From Chromera velia (taxonomy: Eukaryota > Sar > Chromeraceae): DNA of 20,487 bases. Under the pieces are notes generated by a model that saw nothing but the letters and a program-made list of their open reading frames with translations, had not been told where the DNA came from and made no database searches. A program made the translations under genes and the position numbers. Positions 1 to 7,941 of this stretch are shown piece after piece (within the stretch, counting starts at the first letter, position 1; each line of letters opens with the position of its first letter). The stretch is from the NCBI GenBank assembly GCA_018398765.1, contig JAHBMJ010001998.1, positions 1 through 20,487 of the forward strand, written 5' to 3'.

Positions 1-241
1 CCCACACACACACAGACACGCAGAAAGGCACCTCGCATTTCTTCGTCCAGAAGACAGCACGCACAGACCCGAACGGTGAAAAAGAGAAAAGAGGCAGACA
101 AGAAGACATGCAAACGAAGAGAGAGAGCAACAGAAACACAACGCCGAATGCAAACGTACAGACACAGACACGCGCAAGACACGCACGACGCACGGACGCA
201 CGGACGCACGGACGCACGCACACGCACACGCACACGCACAC

Positions 242-277
<36 letters not shown>

Positions 278-315
278 GCACACGCACACACAACCACAAC
301 ACACATACACGCATG

Positions 316-346
<31 letters not shown>

Positions 347-823
347 ACACACACAGAAACACAGAAACACAAACACACACACACATATGTATATATTATA
401 TATATATACAAACACACACACACACACATACAAACAAACAAACACACACACACACACACACACACACGCACGCACGCACGCACGCACGAACGCACGCACA
501 CACCCACACGCACACGCACACACACCAACAAACACACACACACACACACACAGTTACACGGACAGAAAAGTGAATGCACGTCCATGCAAATATTCGGATC
601 CCCGCTGAACCTTCTGAAGCGAGTAGAGTGTAGCTCAGACAAAACAGAAGGACAAAATCACACACAGACATACTGACAAATAGACACACACGAAAGCAAA
701 TAGACTGTAGGTCAAGACAAAGCGACAACGATCTAGGATTTATGAGTGCAACTCACAATGTTGAGAAACCTGAGTCTACACACAAATTCCATCTAAATGC
801 TCACAAAGTGCGCAGGACCGAGT
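1..823. other. Gene-free left flank, repeat-rich
   Basis: Apart from the CA block, positions 571-823 hold ordinary sequence downstream of the stop of gene 2 (its likely 3' UTR side). No further exon, tRNA or clear polyadenylation signal was recognised. Confidence 0.5.
184..570. repeat. (CA)n / (CACG)n microsatellite block
   Basis: Almost unbroken CA dinucleotides with CACG, GGACG and CAAA variants and a short TATATA interruption near 387-408. Overlapping long open frames on both strands are pure His/Thr or Cys/Val repeats and are not genes. Positions 1-183 are also CA/GA-rich with no gene seen. Confidence 0.95.
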
Positions 824-847
824 CTAAGATTGAGTTGCACATATCTC
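824..847 (-). CDS. Gene 2 terminal exon G
   Basis: EICATQS then TAG at 824-826. The acceptor CGCGCATGCAG| matches the GCATGCAG acceptor type of the large gene. Phase 0 fits exon F. Confidence 0.5.
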   Translation of the reverse strand, partial: EICATQS

Positions 848-2365
848 CTGCATGCGCGGAGAAAGGGAGCTACGGAGAGAGACGGGTAGGGCCACTGTAA
901 CACAAACATGCCGAAAGATTGAGCTTGTGGGAGCGAGAGCAAGTGGAACACAGAAGCTCAGAGGTGTAAGGAGAAACGGGCGGACCTGCTTTTCCTCTCC
1001 TTCCACCTCTCCCTCCACGGCCACCCCGTAGTTCCCCGGCAAAGTCCTCCCGAGGTCCTCTTCCGCCTGTTGTGTTTCGAGGGAGATGTTGGACTCGTTC
1101 CTCTGCGTCCTGTTGGACTGCGGATCGACCCTCTGCGCAGAGCAAAGCAGAGAAGAGAAGAGAACAGAAGGAGAAAAGAAAAACACAGAGAGAAAGACGG
1201 AGAAAATGCTTCACAAGGGGGCGACAGAAATCAATTAGAAAATTTAAAGACTTAATTCAGGCACAAAGCATTGGAGTCTCGATGTACGTCTCTCTCTTTC
1301 TCTCTCTGTCTCTTTTTCTCTTTCTCCTTCTGTGTGTGTACGTCTACGTGTACGTGTATGTGTGTGGGTTCAACGTTTTTGTCTGTCTGTACCACTTGAC
1401 TCGCAAAAACCGCAGTTTTCTCATTTACCCTCCGCACCCTCTGCCTCGCAAGCGCTCACAAAGCATCAAAAGAAAACAAAAGCAAGCAGCGTCTAGCTGA
1501 TACTCAAGGCACCGAGAACCCCCACCACGGTCCCGACGGCATCCCCGTCCGCCCGCATCCTCCCCGCCAGAGACAAACGTCTCCCTCCCGGGGAGCAGGT
1601 GACCACACGGTCCTCCTCCTCGTCCCCCCCCCCTCCTCCGCCACAGACAAAGCACCAACGGTCCCCCTCCGCCCTGCATTCATGCAGAAACGGTCGGTCA
1701 GTGACAATTCTCTTGGCAAGGAAGCCGACCCTCAGTAAGTACGCGTGTGGCACAAATGACAGAACGAGAGAACGGGGCGGAAAGAGCAAAAGCAGTTGAG
1801 AAAAAAACACTCGTTTTCTTGTCTTTGTATCGCATTCAGGTCAAAAGAGAAACGCCACACGGTTCAATTGAAAGTTGTCACAAAAGGAGACTGACTTCCT
1901 AGCTCCTCCCAGTCCCTCTCCGTCGTGGAGGATCTATCCTTCCCTGCAGTCAGAGATCAAATCAAATAGAGAATGAGCGACAATCATTGCATTTTCTCTG
2001 ATATGATATTTCTGTTGGCTAGACATCATGTAGACACCGCACAGAAGTGAAGTATATGCAGCTCTGTTGAGTTCCGGACCAGAATTAAGGAGGGAGATTC
2101 GAGAGGGACGGTCATATTAATATTTTGGCCTGACCTGCTGAGTCGCCTAGCTACACGGGGGGGGGGATATTGATGACCGACCTGTGTTGAATCAACATCT
2201 CTGCATGGGCAGGCAGCGATGCAACCCACTCATGCAGACTCATAAATGCACTCAGAGCGAGCAACGTCACGCTCATGCAGTCGTTGACAGAAGCAGCAGC
2301 CAGAAGAGCCAGACATCCCTACCCCCCTCACTCCACCAGCCCACACAGAAAGAAATACACACACA

Positions 2366-2438
<73 letters not shown>

Positions 2439-2468
2439 AGAGGGAGAGGGAGAGGGAGAAACTGAAGG

Positions 2469-2550
<82 letters not shown>

Positions 2551-2999
2551 ATATACATACATACATACACCACGCACAAAAAAACAGAGATGGACACTTA
2601 CGGGAACCTCCCCGCTGATGAAGCGAGCAGACTAGAGCAGACTTCATGTAGGTTAGTCAAGATAGATTCTGAAGGAGAAAGCAACCACACAGAGGCACAT
2701 ACATGCACAGAGGAAAACAAGAAAATAATCACGGAAACCTCCCCGCCTGGCAGTATTGCAAACATTCACGCAGTTAGACGGACTCTCTTCATTGCATGTT
2801 TGACAAAGAGATAGAAAGAGAACATGCACTTACTTCTTCCATCCATCGGGTTCTCCTGCTGTGCCCACTCGATCCTGTCGATGCCAAGCACCCTCGCCAG
2901 CCTTCTTTCCTCGCGGCGTGGGAGGGGAGACACAAAGGGGGACTCGCTCTCCACCCTCACAAACTGGTAGGCCCCCGTTCCCGAGCCTGCTCCTAGAGC
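824..2999 (-). CDS. Second minus-strand gene, unrecognised product, short exons (3' part)
   Basis: I do not recognise the product. Seven candidate exons (2834-2999, 2602-2614, 2182-2200, 2038-2063, 1538-1673, 986-1132, 824-847) have GT/AG borders of the same style as the neighbouring gene. They join in a consistent phase to 176 residues plus TAG. Visible features are a basic stretch with ERRLARVLGIDRIEW, a CxxC (RWCFVCG) followed by poly-Gly and DEEED with a third Cys 16 residues after the second, and an acidic tail (VEGEVEGEEKQ). The CxxC could be half of a zinc-binding site, but the partner residues are not evident. The 5' end is not resolved; it may lie between 3000 and about 3990. The gene lies downstream of the PHK-like gene in the same orientation. 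Confidence 0.45.
986..1132 (-). CDS. Gene 2 exon F (acidic)
   Basis: 49 codons, RVDPQSNRTQRNESNISLET ... LPGNYGVAVEGEVEGEEKQ. It has an excellent acceptor (pyrimidine-rich, CTCTGCGCAG|) and a good donor (AAGCAG|GTCCGC). Phase 0 at both ends. This is the best supported exon of gene 2. Confidence 0.6.
1281..1375. repeat. (CT)n and (TG/TACG)n tracts
   Basis: Pyrimidine tract (TCTCTCTTTC type) followed by TGTGTACGTCTACGTGTACG, inside the inferred intron between gene 2 exons E and F. Confidence 0.75.
1538..1673 (-). CDS. Gene 2 exon E with CxxC and poly-Gly
   Basis: 45 complete codons: AEGDRWCFVC, six Gly, DEEED, then VVTCSPGGRRLSLAGRM. Acceptor GAATGCAG, donor GATGCC|GTCGGG, phase 2 to 0. Other GT donors exist inside (for example after DRV), so the 3' border is uncertain. 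Read-through would stop at TAG about 40 nt later. Confidence 0.45.
2038..2063 (-). CDS. Gene 2 exon D
   Basis: 26 nt, SCIYFTSV, between CTCAACAG| and GCG|GTGTCT, phase 0 to 2. Weak alone; kept because it links C and E in phase. Confidence 0.3.
2182..2200 (-). CDS. Gene 2 exon C (19-nt microexon)
   Basis: Flanked by CCCATGCAG| and CAG|GTCGGT, the same signal types as in the neighbouring gene. Encodes DVDSTQ, phase 2 to 0. Confidence 0.4.
2352..2570. repeat. Compound microsatellite (CA)n-(GA)n-(GGGA)n-(CA)n-(TA)n-(CATA)n
   Basis: Six simple-repeat blocks laid end to end, lying in the inferred intron between gene 2 exons B and C. Confidence 0.95.
2602..2614 (-). CDS. Gene 2 exon B (possible 13-nt microexon)
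   Basis: Between CTTCATCAG| and |GTAAGT. Chosen because its phase (1 to 2) links exons A and C. A longer 40-nt version starting at 2641 would keep the same phase, so the 5' border is open. A near copy of this short segment lies at 2733-2748. Confidence 0.3.
2834..2999 (-). CDS. Gene 2 exon A (upstream-most confident exon)
   Basis: 55 residues including AYQFVRVESESPFVSPLPRR and LARVLGIDRIEWAQQENP. The donor GAAGAA|GTAAGT is a near-perfect consensus site (phase 1). The acceptor GAGAGCAG|GCT is less certain, because the frame is closed by TGA just upstream and a second AGCAG follows 12 bp later. No family recognised. Confidence 0.5.
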
Positions 3000-3062
3000 C
3001 TGCTCTCATAGTCTCTCCGACCCTCCACCCTTTTTCCCTCTCCAGGGTCTCCAGAGCGCCTG

Positions 3063-3436
3063 CACACAAATGAAAGCCAGAACGCATGAAGACTACGTCA
3101 ACACTTTGGGGATGAGTCAGAGTTTGACTGAAGGTGGCTGTAGAACTTGCAATCGAAATTTCTTTAAGAAAAAAAATCAGAAGCCGTCTCCTCTGAACTT
3201 AAAGCCTCAGACTTCCGTCTCCCTCCGCGTACGCTCTCTTCTCTGCTTCCTTGTCACACAAATGGAAGCCAGAATGCATGAAGACTACATCAACACTTTG
3301 GGCATCAGTCAGAGCTTGACTGAAGGTGGCTGTAGAACTTGCAATCGAATAGAAATCAGAAAACCGTCTCCTCTGAACTTAAAGCCTCAAATTTCCGTCT
3401 CCCTCAGCGTACGCTCTCTTCTCCGCTTCCTTGTCC
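3063..3436. repeat. Tandem duplication, unit about 190 bp
   Basis: Unit 1 (3063-3254, 192 bp) and unit 2 (3255-3436) are about 90% identical apart from a 12-bp deletion in unit 2. Both units stay open in one plus-strand frame, with repeated GGCRTCNR and KPSPLNLKPQ segments. Differences fall on all codon positions (about 4 first, 2 second, 5 third), so there is no clear sign of protein selection. Confidence 0.92.
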
Positions 3437-3990
3437 TTCCCTCCAATCAGATTCCAATTCACGTGCAGCGTTGTGCAAGGACGCAGGCATTCGGACTGAC
3501 TGGGTGAGAGAGGGGGTTTGGCAAACAAAACTTTTTGATACATTTTTCTTTTTTTAAAGCAAACGTCACTTCAAAGATCGTTCGACACTTCTTGGTTGGA
3601 AAAATTGTGAAGAACACGAAGTGCTCGTCTTTGCCAAAGTCTGTCAGTACAGTCGATGCCACGCAGTGATTGACAGGGTGAGAGCAGGGGGTTCCACGCT
3701 GTCTGCACTCATCACAACTTGGACACCGACACCGATTCCGAGGGGGACGCGGCATGACGCGGCATGCATAACAAAACCCTCAATCATCATTCCGAGGCGT
3801 CGCTTGGCGTCTCCAGCGCCTCCGGGATGCCTCGCTGTAATTCGCGCGGACATGAATGCTCTCTACAGCGGATTCGGATTTGCGGAGAGCTAGGGGCTCG
3901 GTCGGGGCAGTTGCCCTACCCCGTGGGCCGTGGAGGAGCAGCAGTTGCTCTAGACACAAGTTAAGAGAGACAGGTAGACGGGCCAAAGTC
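3437..3990. other. Unassigned segment between duplication and AT-rich island
   Basis: Several frames are open on the minus strand (for example 3459-3755 with a cysteine-rich RCRCPSCDECRQRG stretch, and 3780-3986 starting MARLPVSLNLCLEQLLLL). They may hold 5' exons of gene 2, but no exon chain could be fixed. A cluster of small hairpins lies at 3858-3950. Confidence 0.3.
3858..3950. other. Cluster of three short hairpins
   Basis: Stems: GCTCTC (3858-3863) with GAGAGC (3885-3890); CGGGG (3903-3907) with CCCCG (3919-3923); GAGCA (3936-3940) with TGCTC (3946-3950). It could be a structured RNA or chance. It matches no tRNA, U1 or U6 pattern that I know. Confidence 0.3.
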
Positions 3991-3999
3991 CTCCCTGCG

Positions 4000-5000
4000 A
4001 CTCGCTATCGTTTAAAACAAAAGAGGACCCCTAAAAATGCTGCTTAAAGTTACTTAAAGTATAGAAAGCATGAAAAGACTTGGTTATTAATAGAGTTAAG
4101 AGTCTCGAGTTCGAAAAGGTCATCTTAAATATTCTTAATTTATCTTAATTGAATCATTGTTAATGCGTTCTGCGCGATTAACTTTCAGACTTAAGGGTTC
4201 GTAGATTCATTAACTCGGTGCATATCATAGGTTTGAATGGAGGATTAATTCGGGTTTGACTGATTTATTGTTATATGTTTTTCACATAGCTCCTACCACG
4301 CGCGTGGGGACCAGGGGGCGGACGGAGGTTTTTCCGGGCGCCCATACAGCAGATCGAGCGCCGGGAGGGGGGAGAAGGGGTAGGGAAGGATGACTTTGTT
4401 TCTTTCAAGCTCAGATCCTGTAAAGAAAAGATTTACGTCTTCACCGCGTTTAAGCAGGAAGTAGCAGTTCATTGATCTACTTTTACAGAACTTGAAACTG
4501 ACGAGAGCTGAAATTTGGACATACTTAGATCTACGACTCTCACAACTTTTTTTTTATTACTAGTTCTCTAACTATTTTTCTAATGTATTCCACAGATTGC
4601 TAGACGGATTGCTAACAACAAAAAAAAAGAAATAGATTTTATTTATTATTTTTTACTGTGATACACCTATATGATAGACCTTTTTCCAGTTTTAAATAGG
4701 AATGTATACTTATTAGCAATTTAACTTATTCAAAACCAGAATTCATCGTCCATAATTTTAGCAATAATTGTTAAAAATGAATAAAGATGAGATTGATTCA
4801 TAGATTGATTAAGCATATCTTACAATTTTAAACGATTTTTATATACACTTCGATGAACTTCTTTAAAAAACATTTGAAAACATCTCAATGAGGCAAAATG
4901 GAATGGGATCTTACTTGCCAGTATGGTCGTTAATCATAGCAAACCGCAGAAAACATAACCACGAATCTTCATTTCTTTCCCTGCTTGATTTTAGAATCAA
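4000..5000. other. AT-rich island without repeats or genes
   Basis: About 1 kb rich in TTAA, ATTTATT and TTAATT words and free of the CA/GA/GTCA repeats that fill the rest of the window. A short GC-rich patch (about 4293-4385) inside it contains the palindromes CCACGCGCGTGG (about 4298-4309) and GGGCGCCC (about 4337-4344). No reading frame of note. It could be a promoter or intergenic region for gene 2, an inserted element, or organelle-derived DNA. Confidence 0.5.
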
Positions 5001-5162
5001 CTTGAACGACCTGCATCTACAGTGCTTTGTTGACTGAATTGTTTGATTGAGGACACCGAATTCTGAAGTTGGTCGATGCAAACACATTCAATTAAACCTT
5101 TAATTGATCTGACCGCAGCTCTTCTTTGGCACCTCTTTCGCACTTGAGATTCTCTTCTCTGT

Positions 5163-5171
5163 TTCTTTTTT

Positions 5172-5202
<31 letters not shown>

Positions 5203-5218
5203 GTCTGTCTGTCTGTTT
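5163..5218. repeat. (TTTC)n then (CTGT)n microsatellite
   Basis: About eight TTTC units followed by four CTGT units. Confidence 0.95.
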
Positions 5219-5429
5219 GTTCGCCCTTTCAAACTTGCTTTTCTTCACCTTCTTCTCGTGTTCGGAGTTCGTATCCTTGAAGCGTTTCCACAGTAATGAT
5301 GTGCAAACAGACGGGAGGGAGTGACTAAGAGAGTGACTAAGAGAGTGAGTAAGGGAGGACAGGGGGAGGGGACAGACAAATGCGAGAGCTCCGTCTGTCC
5401 GTTTCTCATGAATCACTGCATGACTCCAG

Positions 5430-5432
<3 letters not shown>

Positions 5433-5471
<39 letters not shown>
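5433..5471. repeat. (CA)n microsatellite
   Basis: Nineteen uninterrupted CA units. Confidence 0.95.
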
Positions 5472-5474
<3 letters not shown>

Positions 5475-7183
5475 GGCCGACTGCATGGCTCGACAGCATC
5501 GGTTAACTGCAAGACTACATGACTGCACAGTGGAGGGATCTATCTTTTCATCGATCCATCGATCCATTCATCCATGCATCTAGAGGACCCCTCTGGAATG
5601 AGAAAGTGAAAAAGATGAGGGCAATCAATGACGGAAAATCGAAGGAATCAATGAAGGCAGGAAAGAAGGAAGGAAGGAAGGAAAGAAGGAGCAAAAACGG
5701 CCACCCAAACCAAGTGAGTGGGGTGGCGACTGGACAAAATTGTGTGTAGTCAGCTTCCCCTGCATCGCATGCACTCACTGACTCACTCACTCACTTGCCA
5801 ATCAGGCAGGCAGGCTGCAACGATCGATCGGTTGATTGATTCACCTGAAATGAAATGATCGACCTGTGAGATGTTAATTCGTTCTTCGATTAGACCGACA
5901 GACCAGACCAACAACTTCAGAGGCACACGCACGTACAATAAGAATTAATTAAAAAAACAGATGCATTCAGGAGAAGGGGAGCGTCCACTGCAGTGTCCCT
6001 TTCATCTCTTCGTTCTTTGCATCTCTCTTTGTTTTTTCTCGTTTTTTCCTGCCTGGTTTTTTCGTATTTGAACGAATCGCATCGCGAGAAATTGCGAGAA
6101 AGAGGGGGGGTGAGGGGACAGAGACGTGGGGGGAAAAACGGTACAGGGAGAGGGACAGAAACACAGATGGAGGGAGAAATAGAGACGAGAGAGAGAGCGA
6201 AGGAGAGAGAAAGAAACAGGCAGAAAGACAGAAAGGCAAACCAAAAAGGTTTGTTTGAGTCTACAAAGAGCCGAGAAGGGAAGATAGATGAGAGAACTCA
6301 AAAGAGGGCAGAAAGAAGCAAAGAAAGGGTGCCGACTGCATGCGAGAAGTAAAAAAGAGATCGTTGATACGCGTTTTTTCTTTTTCCTCTACTTCTTATT
6401 GCGTGCCTCTGAAAGTTCCAGGCGCCCCCTTCTGGCGAGCTTGGCCCCTCCATCCCTCCCCCTCCCCTCAGCAACCACTCCCATGCAGCAAGTCTTTCAA
6501 GTCGCTCCCTCACGACTCCCTTCCTCACTGAATTCAATGCATCCATCGGGGTGTCATGCCCCTCAAACCAAAACAATTCATTCAGTCCCTATCGAGGGGG
6601 CTCTGCTCTTTCTCCTGTCGGTCCTCCTTCATTCATTCACTCATTCCCTTCCACGACTGTGTGTCATCTGTTCCTCCTAGCTCGAGACCATGACCGCCTT
6701 TAAGGGGGGGAAGAGGGGGGGAAGAAAGAAGAAATTGCAGGCAGGCCTCATTGTTGAGTGGCCGGCCTTTCTTCACACAACCACCATAGCGGTAATTAAG
6801 TTGATGGATCGATCCATGGATCTTTGAATGGAGCTAGGGAGTTGAAAAATGGGGTCAGAGAATTTCTACTCTCCTCACCCATCTTTCCCCTCTCCCTTCC
6901 CTTCTCTTTTCATCTGCAAGTCTTTGCCAGCAAGCAAAGCACACCTTCACACACTCCTTCGACCTTTTTTTTCAATCTCTCTTCTTCCCCTCGTGCCCCC
7001 CCAATCTTCCTCCTTCCATCCCGTCTCCCTGCAGCCCCTCCACCCACCCGACCCACCCCAGCGCTCATGCCTTCCACCCATTTAGTGCTGCACGCTCCCT
7101 CTCTCCCTCTCTCTCTCTAGAGAAACATTGAAGGAAGGAAGACTTTGCCTCCTTCTTTCCTTCATCCCTGTCCAAAAACTCAG

Positions 7184-7216
7184 TTAGACCCGAAAGTTCT
7201 GCTTCTGGAAGAGGGC
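7184..7216 (-). CDS. PHK-like exon 29 (terminal, with TAA stop)
   Basis: Residues 868-877, ALFQKQNFRV, then TAA at 7184-7186. Acceptor GCCTGCAG, phase 0. The usual family GTMTYL block and a C-terminal CaaX box are absent, so either the C-terminus has diverged or the terminal exon choice is wrong. Confidence 0.55.
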   Translation of the reverse strand, partial: ALFQKQNFRV

Positions 7217-7894
7217 CTGCAGGCAGGAAGGCGTGTGTGTGTGTGAACGTTCGCACGTGCAGAAAGGGGAGAAAAAAAGAAAGGAAAAAAGAGATCAAAT
7301 AAAAGGAATGGAAATCGCGTTCTCTTCCATCATCTAGAAGGGCACTCAGACAGATTCATCAATCACTGGGCACTCAGATAGATTCATCAATCACTGGGCA
7401 CTCAGATAGATTCATCAATCACTGGGCACTCAGACAGATTCATCAATCACTGGGCACTCAGACAGATTCATCAATCACTGGGCACTCAGACAGATTTATC
7501 AATCACTGGGCACTCAGATAGATTCATCAATCACTGGGCACTCAGATAGATTCGTCAATCACTGGGCACTCAGACAGAACGACAAAATGTCAACGAATTT
7601 CCCTCTCTCACACAGCCAGGAGAAGAAGAAAAGACATCCTACAGATACAGAACAAAAAACAAACAAACAAAAAAACAGGCAGACAGACAGACCTGCATCG
7701 ACGCAGGGTCGACAGCGTAGAAGGTCCTCCAGGCCTCCTCCTCAGAAGCGAATTGGTAGAAGGCGGGGTCGGAACTCTGAAGAGGACAGGCAGGTCAGAT
7801 AGGCAGGCGTCAAGGAAAGGGCGAAGTCGGTCAAGGGGTTTAGATTCAGTTCAATCAAATTGAATGAGTTTGCTTTGACGAATTTTGACAGATT

Positions 7895-7941
<47 letters not shown>

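Larger units (their letters stand above)
5001..7183. other. Intergenic stretch downstream of the PHK-like gene
   Basis: Simple repeats and purine/pyrimidine-biased sequence. Contents: (TTTC)n/(CTGT)n at about 5165-5216, a GAGTGACTAA repeat at about 5320-5355, (CA)n at 5433-5471, a CATCGATC repeat at about 5548-5580, (GGAA)n at about 5660-5690, and purine-rich 6090-6360. No supported gene. The 3' UTR of the PHK-like gene should start at 7183 and run leftward; no clear poly(A) signal recognised. Confidence 0.5.

Noticed and set aside
76-728. Long open frames of His/Thr or Cys/Val repeats (up to 166 aa) on both strands
   Set aside because: They are translations of the CA/TG microsatellite; no non-repeat protein segment.
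1497-1810. Read-through of gene 2 exon E to its own stop as a terminal exon
   Set aside because: Possible, but exon F has excellent borders and fits in phase after the GATGCC|GTCGGG donor, so the gene more likely continues to 824.
4090-4125. tRNA T-arm-like GAGTTCGAAAA
   Set aside because: No A box, anticodon arm or acceptor stem can be formed around it.
4022-5592. 11-bp direct repeat AGAGGACCCCT as a target-site duplication
   Set aside because: No terminal inverted repeats or transposase between the copies; the right 600 bp looks like ordinary host sequence. Pairs of 11-mers at this spacing can occur by chance.
6298-6576. 92-aa minus-strand open frame with protein-like segment (MDALNSVRKGVVRERLERL)
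   Set aside because: No initiator ATG at its start, no matching splice sites or neighbouring exons, no recognised family.
7341-7578. CRISPR-like regular repeat
   Set aside because: Units are directly adjacent with no spacers and the genome is eukaryotic; it is a minisatellite.
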